A DNA stretch of 59,453 nt from Kitasatospora sp. MAP12-44 (GCF_029892095.1 NZ_JARZAE010000003.1:1-59453); one strand, 5' to 3'. Shown: positions 48,754 through 57,237, counted from the stretch's first letter. The notes: generated by a model not told the origin, from the sequence alone. Made by a program: numbers and translations.

Positions 48754-49180
48754 CGGCCAGGGCGCCATTCGGGGTGGAGGCGGGGGCCGGGGGTGATGAA
48801 GCCGATGCATCTGCCTGAGGCTTGCGGGCTCGGTGGGTGGAGCGCGGACGCTGGGCATGGTCACGCAGCGCCTCGATGACCTCCTTTGCCCGAGCAGCGG
48901 TAACAGGCTTCGCCTCGCGCTCCAGGTCTTCCGCTGGTACGCCCACCAATGCCGAGACCAATTCGGCGTCGTTGTCGAACAATCGAAGGACAGCCGCCGC
49001 AGCCTCTCGCGCTGCGACGTCCGCCTCTTCCTTCGCCTTGGCCGCCCTCACCGCGCTTTCGCGCGTGGCCAAGACGTTCGCCGCAGCAATCTCCCGCGTA
49101 CGTGCCTGAACCGCTTCGACAGCCCGAACCCGCCGGCGAATTTCCGCCACGCTCACCGAAGCCGCTGGAACCGTACTCAC
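48743..49180 (-). CDS. Coiled-coil hypothetical protein (145 aa)
   Basis: GTG 49180 follows GAGGGACGA; an ATG at 49210 is possible. Residues ~10-60 (VSVAEIRRRVRAVEAVQART, REIAAANVLATRESAVRAAK, AKEEADVAAREAA) form a long coiled coil, followed by a helical part and a Pro/Ser tail. No known family is recognised. Its stop overlaps the HNH gene start, so the two are probably coexpressed. Confidence 0.6.
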   Translation of the reverse strand: MSTVPAASVSVAEIRRRVRAVEAVQARTREIAAANVLATRESAVRAAKAKEEADVAAREAAAAVLRLFDNDAELVSALVGVPAEDLEREAKPVTAARAKEVIEALRDHAQRPRSTHRARKPQADASASSPPAPASTPNGALADDT

Positions 49181-49273
49181 TCGTCCCTCATCCCTGCCAG
49201 AACCTTTCATTGCGCGCACCGTAAGCAGGAGTCCGCGGACACCTCAAATCCCGGTGTCAGGAAGGAACTTCCA

Positions 49274-49671
49274 GGTTGTTGTGCCTCCGGCGGGTCCTCT
49301 CTCGGAGGGGGTGGGGGGTGGGTGTGCGGGTGCGGCGTTGGTGGTGGTTGGGGTTGTGGGGGCGGGGTTCCCTCCTCGGTCGGACACCCGTTGGGCGTAC
49401 CAGGGCCCCGGGCGGGGTGTCCAGGCCGGGCCGCTGCGCGGTCGCTGCGCGAGCCTGGACACCCCACCCGGAACCCCGGTGCGGCGGAGCTGTCCGACCG
49501 AGGAGGGAACCCCGCCCAGGGCCCGCTGTGGCCGGGCCCGGCGGGGCGGGTGCGGGTCGGTGCTGCGGTAAAAGGGCAGGTCAGTGGGCTTGTCTGGCTT
49601 GACCCGACCCCAGGAACATGGTTTAATTAGCGATGTCGGAAGGGGAGGGCAACACCCCAGCCGGCCACCGG
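49274..49671. repeat. ~400-bp structured direct repeat, copy A
   Basis: This segment is nearly identical to 56833-57237. It holds nested inverted repeats: an outer 25-bp perfect stem (49362-49386 with 49491-49515), an inner 18-bp stem with one mismatch (49408-49425 with 49454-49471) and a smaller hairpin in the centre. It ends inside a leader cassette. No gene is supported within it. It could be a replication, partition or termination structure. Confidence 0.85.
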
Positions 49672-49704
49672 AGGCCGACCGGCCCCGGCACCCACTCTCA
49701 CCAG
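49599..49704 (+). promoter_or_regulatory. Leader cassette copy 4
   Basis: -35 TTGACC (49599-49604), 17-bp spacer, -10 TTTAAT (49622-49627). Hairpin 1 (49635-49665) pairs GTCGG with CCGGC through one G-U pair, with loop AGGGCAACA. Hairpin 2 lies at about 49668-49688. CTCTCACCAG (49695-49704) stands before GTG 49715. Confidence 0.8.
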
Positions 49705-49714
49705 GAGACGAGCT

Positions 49715-50461
49715 GTGACCACCCCCCAGGCAGGCGTGAATCCGAAGTTGGCGACCGTCAAGGCGCTGCTGGCCAAGGCGGAGGACGCCGCGACGCCGGA
49801 GGCCGAGGCGGAGCTGGCCCGGAAGCGGGCGTTCGAGATGATGGCGAAGTACGGCGTGGACGAGGCGCTCCTGAATGACGGGCAGCCGTCGCGCGACGGG
49901 ATCACGGACAAGAACTTCGACCTCCCCAACCCCTGGTCGATGTCCCGCGTCCGCCTCATCTACCTCATCGCTGAGGCTGTCGGCTGCAAGGCCATCCACA
50001 TGGGCCCGGCCGCGAACGGCGGTCGCCGCGTCCACGTGGTCGGCTACGAGTCCGATGTCCAGCGCGCGGAGATCCTGTACACCTCGCTCCTGCTCCAGAT
50101 GCTCAACGGTCTCAATCGGCAGGCCGTGCCGTACGGCGTGCGCAGCGCGAAGGCGTGGCGCAACTCCTGGCAGCTCGGCTTCATCGTCCGCGTCACCGAG
50201 CGGCTCGCGGCCGTCGAGGAGGCCGCCCGAGCCGCCGCCAGCGGGGAGACGTCCGCCACCGGGCGCAGCGGCGAACTCGTTCTGGCCGACCGTGGCGCGA
50301 CGGTTCAGGCCGCGTACCGCAAGGCGCACCCCAAGGTCCGGAAGTCGAGTAGTTCTCTCAGCGGCAGCGGGTACGGCGACGGAGTCGCCGCAGGCAACCG
50401 CGCCGACATCGGCGGAACCCGCCGCATCGGAGCCATGTCCGCCGGAACGCTGGTCGCCTGA
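49715..50461 (+). CDS. DUF2786 domain-containing protein (248 aa)
   Basis: The GTG at 49715 follows CAGGAG. Residues ~8-55 (NPKLATVKALLAKAEDAATP, then EAEAELARKRAFEMMAKYGV and DEAL) match DUF2786, a short helical domain. The following part (YLIAEAVGCKAIHMGPAANG, RRVHVVGYESDVQRAEILYT) matches the usual C-terminal region of such proteins on actinobacterial plasmids and phages. Its function is unknown. It is the first gene after repeat copy A and is controlled by leader copy 4. Confidence 0.85.
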   Translation: MTTPQAGVNPKLATVKALLAKAEDAATPEAEAELARKRAFEMMAKYGVDEALLNDGQPSRDGITDKNFDLPNPWSMSRVRLIYLIAEAVGCKAIHMGPAANGGRRVHVVGYESDVQRAEILYTSLLLQMLNGLNRQAVPYGVRSAKAWRNSWQLGFIVRVTERLAAVEEAARAAASGETSATGRSGELVLADRGATVQAAYRKAHPKVRKSSSSLSGSGYGDGVAAGNRADIGGTRRIGAMSAGTLVA

Positions 50462-50529
50462 TTCGCGCACTCCCGCCGGGGCGGCGGCCCGCCGCCCCGG
50501 CCCATCCCGCGCGCGCCGAGGAGCATCGC

Positions 50530-50772
50530 ATGTACATGGACTGGATCAGGTTCCACAAGACCGACGAGAACGGTCGCCACTACTTCCAGGTCTACAGCGT
50601 CCCCCAGCAGTGGAACGCCGCTGCCCCGAAGGTCCCCGGCACCGGCCGGATCACCGAGGCCGCCGCCAGTACCTTCGCCAGCGCCAGCCCGGCCGGACAC
50701 CAGTGGCGTACCCCCTGCTACTGCACCGATTGCGCTATCGCCGCCAAGTCCCCAGAGAGAGCGGCACTTTGA
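50530..50772 (+). CDS. Small hypothetical protein (80 aa) with a CxC..C motif
   Basis: ATG 50530 follows a hairpin (about 50475-50500) and GAGGAG. The C terminus reads WRTPCYCTDCAIAAKSPE, a Cys cluster that may bind zinc. The central part is a small beta/alpha core (GRHYFQVYSVPQQWNAA). The stop overlaps the TTG start of the next gene. I do not recognise the family. Confidence 0.7.
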   Translation: MYMDWIRFHKTDENGRHYFQVYSVPQQWNAAAPKVPGTGRITEAAASTFASASPAGHQWRTPCYCTDCAIAAKSPERAAL

Positions 50773-51260
50773 CCACCGCGACCGCCCAGGATGACGCCAT
50801 GCCCCGGAAGCCCCGAGCCACCCCCGCCCGCATCCTCACCACCGCCGCCGCCCATATCGAGCGCGTCGGCCTCTATCAGGGTGACCACCGCTGGCAGCCC
50901 GGCCGGATGGGCAACACCGCCCCGTGCAACCTGCTGCACGCATGGGAGTGCGGAGTGCGCGCCGCGCGGCCCCGCTGGTCCGAGCGCGGCCAGGCATGGG
51001 AGATCTTCCAGCGGGCCCTGTTCGACTCCCTGGTGGTGCTCAGCAACGAGGCCCACGGCCGCCCCGTGTCGCCCGTCCGGTGGCGGAGGCTAGGGCTTCC
51101 CGAAGACGCTTACCGCCGCTCCCTTCTGTGGTGCTGGACTGACTCCCCCGGGCGGACCGCCGCCGAAGCCGCCGCCCTGCTCCGCTCCGCCGCAGCGCTC
51201 TACCGAAGTGATGCCGATCACACTGTCCCTGGTTGTCCGACTCTTCAAAACATGGTTTAA
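50769..51260 (+). CDS. DUF6197 family protein, paralogue of 3287-3718
   Basis: A TTG at 50769 overlaps the preceding stop (TTGA) and would give MTTATAQDD; the ATG at 50799 is the alternative. ARILTTAAAHIERVGLYQGD near the N terminus and WTDSPGRTAAEAAALLRSAA near the end match the second copy of this family in the window. The C terminus (PTLQNMV) reads into the next leader promoter, and its stop codon TAA is part of that promoter's -10 hexamer. The same arrangement recurs at 53606. Confidence 0.75.
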   Translation: MTTATAQDDAMPRKPRATPARILTTAAAHIERVGLYQGDHRWQPGRMGNTAPCNLLHAWECGVRAARPRWSERGQAWEIFQRALFDSLVVLSNEAHGRPVSPVRWRRLGLPEDAYRRSLLWCWTDSPGRTAAEAAALLRSAAALYRSDADHTVPGCPTLQNMV

Positions 51261-51347
51261 TTAGTGATGTCGGAAGGGGAGGGCAACACCCCCGACCGAC
51301 ACCCCCCGCCGGGGCCGACCAGCCCCGGCGGAACCTCTCACCAGAAG
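51233..51347 (+). promoter_or_regulatory. Leader cassette copy 5
   Basis: -35 TTGTCC (51233-51238), 17-bp spacer, -10 TTTAAT (51256-51261). Hairpin 1 is 51269-51300, with loop AGGGCAACA. Hairpin 2 (about 51306-51332) has a 10-bp GC stem. CTCTCACCAG then precedes ATG 51359. The -10 overlaps the stop codon of the upstream gene. Confidence 0.8.
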
Positions 51348-51358
51348 GCAGTACGACG

Positions 51359-53113
51359 ATGACCATCAAGACCGAGGCCGGCGTCCAGACCGCTCCCGCC
51401 CCGTGGCCGACCCTCGCTGTCGCCGAGCTCACCGCGCACCCCGGCAACGTCCGCTCCGTCGAGGCCCCGGCCGACCTGCTGGCCGACGTGAAGGACAGCG
51501 GAGTCCAGGAGCCGCTGTACGTCGTGCGCACCCACGGCGACGTGCCGCAGATCATCGACGGGTTCCAGCGACTGGCCGCCGCCATCGCCGCCGGACTGGA
51601 GACCATCCCGTTCACGTCCCGCCCGGTGATCCGGATCGACGCGCTCACCCCGCACCCGGCGAACGCCCGCGAGGATCTCGACATCAACGCCCGGTTCGTG
51701 GAGAGCTTCCGCATCGAGGGCTGCCGCATCCCCGTCAAGGTCCAGCGACTCGAAGGCGGGACGATCCAGATCAACGACGGGCATCGCCGCTACTTTGGGT
51801 CGCAGGACGCGGGCCTCACCCACCTGCCGTACGAGTGGGAGGACGACGACCGGGATGCCGCCGGGCAGTTCCTCGACATGATCACTACCTCCGAGCAGCG
51901 CAAGAGCCTGACGCCGGGGGAGATGAACCAGGCCATGTTCAGCGCCGCCGAGGCAGGCGCGCAGGTGGGCCGCATCGCCAAGGCCGCAGGCGTGCGACAG
52001 AAGGACGTGAAGGCGGTCGTCCGGGTGCACTCCAGCGAGAAGCTGAGCGAGGCCGTCAGCAGGGCGGGAGGCAGCTACGAGTGGACGTTTGACCACATGG
52101 CAGCCCTGGCCGAGTTCGCCGACGACGCCGACGAGTTCGCCGCGATCACCGAGGCCGCCACCGGCCGGTGGGCCGACGACCGCGATGTGGAGTGGGCTAT
52201 CGCCAGGGCGCGGACCCGGCGCGAAAAGCGCGAACGGGCCGCCACCCACCGCGAGGAGCTCGAAGCAGCCGGGAAGAAGATTCGAGACATCGAAGAGCTG
52301 TCCGAGCGAGCCATGCCCGTGTCGAGGCTGAGCGGTGTCAGCGCCGAGGAGCACGACGCGTGCAAGGGGCAGGTCTGGGTGCTCAGCGACCGGAACAACG
52401 ACCGGTACGAGCCCTACTGCACCGCCCCCGGACTGTACGGGCACACGCCGCCGGAGACCCCCAGTGGCGGCGGCGCCAAGACTGCCGAGGCGGAGGCCGC
52501 GAGCGCGTCCCTGGCCGCCGTCAAGGCGGGCAACATCGACTGGGACGCCGCCGAGTCGCTCCGCAGGAAGTGGCTCGCGGACCTGATCAAGTCGCGCAAC
52601 CTCGCGAAGAGCGCTACGAACGCCATGGTTCAGCACGTCAACGAAGCTCTCATCAGTGGAACTTGGGGAATCTGCGACGACCTGAACAAGGAGCCGACCA
52701 CCGAGATCCTCGCCACCCTCCTGGGGCTGAACGCCCAGCAGGCCAAGGAGCGAAGCAGCTTCGCGGAGCATGTGGCCAAGGACCCGCGCCGGGCCCCGCA
52801 GCTCCAGTTCGCCGCCATCGCCGCCGTCAGGGAGAAGTGCGCGACCCGCTCCGCGTGGCGGACCGACAGCCAGCGCGTTCCGGAGAGGCGGAAGCCCACC
52901 GCCCGGTGGTTCAAGGTGCTGGAGGCCCTGGGGTACCCGCTGACGCCCATTGAGCGCGCCGTCGTCAACGACGAGCCGTACGACCCGGCGAAGAACCAGC
53001 CCCGCGCCGCGCTCCCGGGCGGAGACGAGCCGGAGGCCGAGCAGGAGCCGGGTGTCGACGAGGAACCGGGCGACCTGGAGGCCGAGTTGGCCGACGACGC
53101 CCAAGCCGCCTGA
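51359..53113 (+). CDS. ParB-like nuclease/partition-domain protein (584 aa)
   Basis: Two ParB N-terminal-like segments are visible: VAELTAHPGNVRSV...DGFQRLAAAIAAG (about 22-80) and IDALTPHPANARED...INDGHRRYFGSQDAG (about 95-150). A KorB/ParB-like helical region with LTPGEMNQAMFSAAEAGAQV, then GRIAKAAGVRQKDVKAVVR (helix-turn-helix, about 185-225) follows. The C-terminal 350 residues are charged and less typical, ending in an acidic tail. ParB proteins bind centromere-like sites; no ParA gene is recognisable in this window. It may be a partition, nucleoid or transcription factor. Confidence 0.82.
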   Translation: MTIKTEAGVQTAPAPWPTLAVAELTAHPGNVRSVEAPADLLADVKDSGVQEPLYVVRTHGDVPQIIDGFQRLAAAIAAGLETIPFTSRPVIRIDALTPHPANAREDLDINARFVESFRIEGCRIPVKVQRLEGGTIQINDGHRRYFGSQDAGLTHLPYEWEDDDRDAAGQFLDMITTSEQRKSLTPGEMNQAMFSAAEAGAQVGRIAKAAGVRQKDVKAVVRVHSSEKLSEAVSRAGGSYEWTFDHMAALAEFADDADEFAAITEAATGRWADDRDVEWAIARARTRREKRERAATHREELEAAGKKIRDIEELSERAMPVSRLSGVSAEEHDACKGQVWVLSDRNNDRYEPYCTAPGLYGHTPPETPSGGGAKTAEAEAASASLAAVKAGNIDWDAAESLRRKWLADLIKSRNLAKSATNAMVQHVNEALISGTWGICDDLNKEPTTEILATLLGLNAQQAKERSSFAEHVAKDPRRAPQLQFAAIAAVREKCATRSAWRTDSQRVPERRKPTARWFKVLEALGYPLTPIERAVVNDEPYDPAKNQPRAALPGGDEPEAEQEPGVDEEPGDLEAELADDAQAA

Positions 53114-53180
53114 TTTACCCCCCCAGACGCCCAACACCGGGGGCGGGAAGCCCCGCCCCCGGCCAGCCCAGGAGCCCCCC

Positions 53181-53606
53181 ATGCCCCGTGCAGCCGCCCT
53201 CTCCGAGACCCACGCCGCCGACCACTGCTGCGGATACGCCGCCGCCCCCGCCGAGTCCAACCCCAGCATTGCCGCCGACATCATGCAGGCCCGCGCCATC
53301 GCTTCCGGGCTCGCGGAATTCGGCATCGGTTCGGCCCGCTGGTCAGCCGCCTACGACCGCGAGGCTGCCGCCGTCGTCCTGCGCGTGGACACCCCGCGCG
53401 GACTGTACGCGCTAGCGATCCCCGAGCCCGGCCAGGCGTTCCCCGTTCGCCACCGGGGGGAGCGCATCGGGGCCCTGGACTGCCGCCGCACCTACGGCAC
53501 TGCCGACAGCTACACCGCCGCCCTGTTCGCCGCATACCTCCGCGACCGTGGGGCACTCGACCTCCCCGGCCGGGATGTTTGCCTCACGCCACAAAACATG
53601 GTTTAA
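53181..53606 (+). CDS. Hypothetical protein (141 aa)
   Basis: ATG 53181 follows a perfect hairpin (about 53139-53164) and AGGAG. The core reads IMQARAIASGLAEFGIGSAR, then WSAAYDREAAAVVLRVDTPR, a small alpha/beta domain with no known name. It ends in CLTPQNMV, with the stop TAA lying in the -10 hexamer of leader copy 6. That is the same end sequence as at 51260, although the two proteins are unrelated. Confidence 0.7.
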   Translation: MPRAAALSETHAADHCCGYAAAPAESNPSIAADIMQARAIASGLAEFGIGSARWSAAYDREAAAVVLRVDTPRGLYALAIPEPGQAFPVRHRGERIGALDCRRTYGTADSYTAALFAAYLRDRGALDLPGRDVCLTPQNMV

Positions 53607-53732
53607 TTAATGATGTCGGAGGGGGAGGGCAACACCCCCTCCGATCCACGGGCCGTCAGCCGGCCCGGCCCCGACCCGGCCGAACGCGGAGGGCAACCCG
53701 CCCGGCCGGGCGCTCGATTCCTCTCTCACCAG
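53579..53732 (+). promoter_or_regulatory. Leader cassette copy 6 with two GGGCAAC hairpins
   Basis: -35 TTGCCT (53579-53584), 17-bp spacer, -10 TTTAAT (53602-53607). Hairpin 1 has a perfect 10-bp stem (TCGGAGGGGG, 53616-53625, with CCCCCTCCGA, 53635-53644) and loop AGGGCAACA. A second short hairpin with GCGG/CCGC and loop AGGGCAAC lies at 53686-53701. CTCTCACCAG is 53723-53732, before ATG 53747. Confidence 0.82.
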
Positions 53733-53746
53733 CAGGAGCACTCACG

Positions 53747-54964
53747 ATGAACAGTGAAGCCATGCGGTTTTCCGTCCCCGCCACCGCCCAGGCCCGCGTG
53801 CGTCAGCTTGTCCAGGCGACCAACGCCCGCGCCGCCGTCCACAACCTCACCGCGTACACGCTCGACATCTCCACCCCCTTCCTGGCCGACTATCACGACG
53901 TTGACGGCCGCCTGATCGGCAAGCGGCCCACCGTCACCGTGACGATCTCCGGTGACATCCCCCGCCACCAGGGCTGGACCGTCATCGCCCGCCTGGACCA
54001 CGACGAGGAGGGGGAGACGATCACCAGCCTGTTCCCGGGCCTGCCGGAGTCGGACGCCGAGGCCGCGCGCCAGCACCGCGCCATTGAGAACTTCTGCCAA
54101 GGGTGCTCCGTCGCCCGCCACCGCACCGCGACCTACCTTGCCCGCCACGAGAACGGCGAGATAAGGCAGTTGGGCACCACGTGCGTCGAGCCGTACACCG
54201 GGCTGCCGATCAAGGGCCTTGAGGCGCTGTGGCGCTTCGGGACGCTCAAGGACTCCGATTGGGACGGCGACGAGGGCGGCATCCCGGCCGATCTGCGCGT
54301 GCCGGTGATCGAGGTGCTGCGGGTGGCCGCCGCCGTGGTCACGCAGGACGGCCGCTTCTACAGCCGCTCGGAGCAGTGGAAGAACACCGTGCCGACCGCC
54401 GATTCGGTCGAAGCGTACTTCTTCGACCGCAAGGCTCCGCAGGAGTGGCGGGACGCCATCAACGCTGAGCCGGACGCGGCGGGCACCGCTGCCGCCGTCC
54501 TGGCGTGGGCCGTCCAGGGGTACGGCAGTCTCTCCGAATACCGCCACAAGGTAGGCCAGTTGGCCAAGGGCGAGACCGTCGACCCGCGCCACCTTCCAAC
54601 GCTGGTGTCCGCCATCGCCGGATGGCACCGCGACCAGGAGAAGGAGGCCACCGAGCGCGCCGCCCAGAACTCCAAGCCGCAGGGCACCGTGGGCGAGCGC
54701 ATCACCACCAGCGCCACCGTCACCACCGTGATCGAGCTGGAAGAGCGGTACTACGGCTACCACGCCCAGCGCCGCCGCCTGATCAAGTTCCAGGACCCGA
54801 GCGGCAACGTCTACGTCTGGTTCTCCTCCTCCGCGACCATCCCCGACAAGGGCGACGAGGTCGAACTGACCGGCACGGTCAAGGACCACAGCATCTACAA
54901 CGAGACCGCGCAGACCGTCCTCACCCGGTGCCGCGTCGCCGAGCGCGAACCGGTCGCCGCCTAG
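53747..54964 (+). CDS. Hypothetical protein with Cys/His cluster and OB-fold-like C terminus (405 aa)
   Basis: ATG 53747 follows CAGGAG. The middle (about 118-150: CQGCSVARHRTATYLARHEN, then GEIRQLGTTCVEPYTGL) has Cys and His residues that may bind zinc. The C-terminal ~90 residues (TVTTVIELEERYYGYHAQRR, then DPSGNVYVWFSSSATIPDKG and DEVELTGTVKDH) look like an OB fold, common in single-strand DNA-binding proteins. I cannot name the family. Its setting among ArdC-like and ParB-like genes suggests a plasmid DNA-metabolism role. Confidence 0.8.
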   Translation: MNSEAMRFSVPATAQARVRQLVQATNARAAVHNLTAYTLDISTPFLADYHDVDGRLIGKRPTVTVTISGDIPRHQGWTVIARLDHDEEGETITSLFPGLPESDAEAARQHRAIENFCQGCSVARHRTATYLARHENGEIRQLGTTCVEPYTGLPIKGLEALWRFGTLKDSDWDGDEGGIPADLRVPVIEVLRVAAAVVTQDGRFYSRSEQWKNTVPTADSVEAYFFDRKAPQEWRDAINAEPDAAGTAAAVLAWAVQGYGSLSEYRHKVGQLAKGETVDPRHLPTLVSAIAGWHRDQEKEATERAAQNSKPQGTVGERITTSATVTTVIELEERYYGYHAQRRRLIKFQDPSGNVYVWFSSSATIPDKGDEVELTGTVKDHSIYNETAQTVLTRCRVAEREPVAA

Positions 54965-55342
54965 GAGCCCCGAGCCGGGCGGGAGACCGCCGCCCGGCCT
55001 GCCCCGGCCGCCGGGCCGTGGGGCCGGGCGGCATCGAGCCGCCCGCCTCCACGCTCCGCCCACCACCGACCGGGCGGGCCAGCGTCGGCGGCACGCCGAC
55101 CCCGGTCCCCCGAACGAAAGGGCGTCCCTGCGGGACGGCTCAGCCTGGCCCGGCTCGCAGCCGGCCGGGACGTCCGGGCCGCAGGCGGCCCTCCCGCCCC
55201 ATCCGGACGCCGGGCCAACGGGCGTGCCCTGCGGGCACGACAGCACTCTCCATCGCGCTCCGCGCGACCAGGGCGGCAACCCAACGACGGGGTCGCAGCT
55301 CGCCCCCGACCTCACCACCGACACACCCGCGAGGACTTCCCC
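54965..55342 (+). other. Intergenic region with a diverged leader
   Basis: About 380 bases without a supported gene and without a recognisable promoter. A hairpin flanked by CGACC and GGTCG near 55272-55300 encloses GGGCGGCAACCC, similar to but not the same as the GGGCAAC loop. ACCTCACCACC lies about 35 bases before the next ATG at 55343. Confidence 0.4.
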
Positions 55343-56530
55343 ATGCCCGAGCCCGTCTGCGTCGCCCGCCCGGCCGCCCCGTTCGGCGACCCGTCACCCG
55401 AGACCTGCCTCCAGGTCGCGGGGGAGGCCGCCCTCCTCGCCGTCACCGCGGCCGACGACGCCATGGCCGCCGTGTGCCGCAGCCGCACCGCGAACGCGGA
55501 GCGCCGGGAGGCGGTCATGCACGCGACCCATCAGGAAGCCGTCGAGGCCGCGCGGCACGCCGACCGAGCCGAGCAGTACGCCGCCGATCCCGAGATGCCG
55601 ACCAGCGCCCTGGTGTTCTGCGCCCGGAAGGCCGTCGACCACGCCGTACGCGCCCAGACCGCCGCCGGAGTCGAGACGACGGCGACCGACCTGCGCGCCC
55701 GACTGGCGAGAGTCCTGACCCCAGCCGAACAGGCCGAGCGAGAGAGCACCCGCCGCCGCGAGCAGGCTCGGCACGAAGCCGAGCAGCGAGCCGCCACCGG
55801 CATGGACCGCGAGAACCGGGAGCTGGCCGCGTCGAACCGATACCTCGCCGAACACCACGTCGCCGAACTCGGCTGGACCGCCGGACACCTGCGAGTGCTG
55901 GAAGCCGCCGAGACCGGCCGCCTGTACTGGCGAGACGGCCGGGCCCGGCTCGCGGCGCAGTACGGAGTGTGGAACGGCGGACGCCGGGTCAGCCAGGAAC
56001 GTACGCAGGCACTGCTCAGCGCCCGGTTCCTGGCCGCCGCCAACACCAATGACGGTGTCCGCGTGCTCACCCCCAGCCCGATGGGCCAGGTCGCCCTCGA
56101 ACTCGCCCGGCTCCACCAGGACGGACTGCACATCAACGACCAGGCCGCCTACGAGGCGCGGTTCGCCCGCGTCCGCCGACGCCACAAGCGCCGCGACGAC
56201 CAGAAGGCCGCCGCCCGCCGCCTGCCGCAGCTCGACCCCAGCGCCGAGAAGCTGTACCGCAGGCCCGCCACCCTCGCCGAGCAACAGGCGCTCGCCCTCC
56301 GCGCAGGGAAGCTGCACCGCAGTGCAGAAGGGCTGCGCCAGGTGCCGGCCGCCACCGCCGGGCAACGGGTGCTCGCCGACTACGAGTCGACCCGCCCAGG
56401 GGCAGACGAAAGCGGGTACTGCCCCGCGGTCGAGCCGCCCCGGCCGGCCGCCGCTCCCGCCGAGCTTCTGCCAGCCCCAGCGGACACGTCGCTGAGCAGC
56501 AAGCGTGCTGTGCAGCCCACTCTGTGGTGA
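55343..56530 (+). CDS. Helical hypothetical protein (395 aa)
   Basis: This long helix-rich protein has charged heptads (about 90-190: ARLARVLTPAEQAERESTRR, REQARHEAEQRAATGMDREN) and a central winged-helix-like part (LGWTAGHLRVLEAAETGRLY, QYGVWNGGRRVSQERTQALL, RVLTPSPMGQVALELARLHQ). The pattern suggests a DNA-binding or structural plasmid protein, but no family is recognised. The C-terminal 100 residues are Ala/Pro/Arg-rich and likely flexible. ATG 55343 is chosen for its fit with the open frame; the ribosome site is weak (GAGGA further upstream). Confidence 0.7.
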   Translation: MPEPVCVARPAAPFGDPSPETCLQVAGEAALLAVTAADDAMAAVCRSRTANAERREAVMHATHQEAVEAARHADRAEQYAADPEMPTSALVFCARKAVDHAVRAQTAAGVETTATDLRARLARVLTPAEQAERESTRRREQARHEAEQRAATGMDRENRELAASNRYLAEHHVAELGWTAGHLRVLEAAETGRLYWRDGRARLAAQYGVWNGGRRVSQERTQALLSARFLAAANTNDGVRVLTPSPMGQVALELARLHQDGLHINDQAAYEARFARVRRRHKRRDDQKAAARRLPQLDPSAEKLYRRPATLAEQQALALRAGKLHRSAEGLRQVPAATAGQRVLADYESTRPGADESGYCPAVEPPRPAAAPAELLPAPADTSLSSKRAVQPTLW

Positions 56531-56612
56531 TTCCCCGGTTCCTAGCCTGCTTCCGTCATGTCAGCTGCTCGTGGCAGTCTGGCCATCCATTAGTACAAGG
56601 GGTTTCCGCACC

Positions 56613-56816
56613 ATGATCATTCACCCACTCACCATGATGCTGTCCACGCTCGGCTGGACAATCGGGGGCGGCCTCGTCGGGCTGGTTCTGGCCCTGCTCG
56701 GAACGGGCCCGCTACTGCCGACCGTCTTGATGTGTGGCCTGATCACGCTTGTGCTTGGCGGTGCGATGAATGTGGACCGGTTTCTACGCTGGCGCCGTGG
56801 TGAACTGGTTCAGTAA
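56613..56816 (+). CDS. Small two-helix membrane protein (67 aa)
   Basis: From ATG 56613 the product has two transmembrane helices (MLSTLGWTIGGGLVGLVLAL and LLPTVLMCGLITLVLGGAM), then a basic tail RFLRWRRGELVQ. The positive-inside charge at the end suggests both ends are cytoplasmic. The gene lies directly before repeat copy B. No family is recognised. Confidence 0.65.
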   Translation: MIIHPLTMMLSTLGWTIGGGLVGLVLALLGTGPLLPTVLMCGLITLVLGGAMNVDRFLRWRRGELVQ

Positions 56817-56832
56817 CTCGCCGGCATTGTTG

Positions 56833-57237
56833 GGTTGTTGTGCCTCCGGCGGGTCCTCTCTCGGAGGGGGTGGGGGGTGGGGGGTGGGTGTGCGGGTGCG
56901 GCGTTGGTGGTGGTTGGGGTTGTGGGGGCGGGGTTCCCTCCTCGGTCGGACACCCGTTGGGCGTACCAGGGCCCCGGGTGGGGTGTCCAGGCCGGGCCGC
57001 TGCGCGGTCGCTGCGCGAGCCTGGACACCCCACCCGGAACCCTGGTCCGGCAGGAGCTGTCCGACCGAGGAGGGAACCCCGCCCAGGGCCCGCTGTGGCC
57101 GGGCCCGGCCGGGCTGGTGCGGGTCGGCGTGGTGGGAAAAGGGCAGGCCAGGGCGGTTCTCTGGCTTGACCCGACTCTCAGAACATGGTTTAATTAGTGA
57201 TGTCGGAAGGGGGGGCAACACCCCAGCCGGCCACCGG
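56833..57237. repeat. ~400-bp structured direct repeat, copy B
   Basis: This is the second copy of 49274-49671 in the same orientation. The outer stem is 56928-56952 with 57058-57082 (25 bp, perfect). The inner stem is 56974-56991 with 57020-57037 (18 bp, perfect here). Differences between copies in the inner stem restore pairing (T instead of C at one position), suggesting that structure matters. It ends in leader copy 7. Confidence 0.87.

Noticed and set aside
49274..49671. Protein-coding gene inside the ~400-bp repeat
   Set aside because: All frames are Arg/Gly/Pro low complexity, and the differences between the two copies do not follow codon positions.
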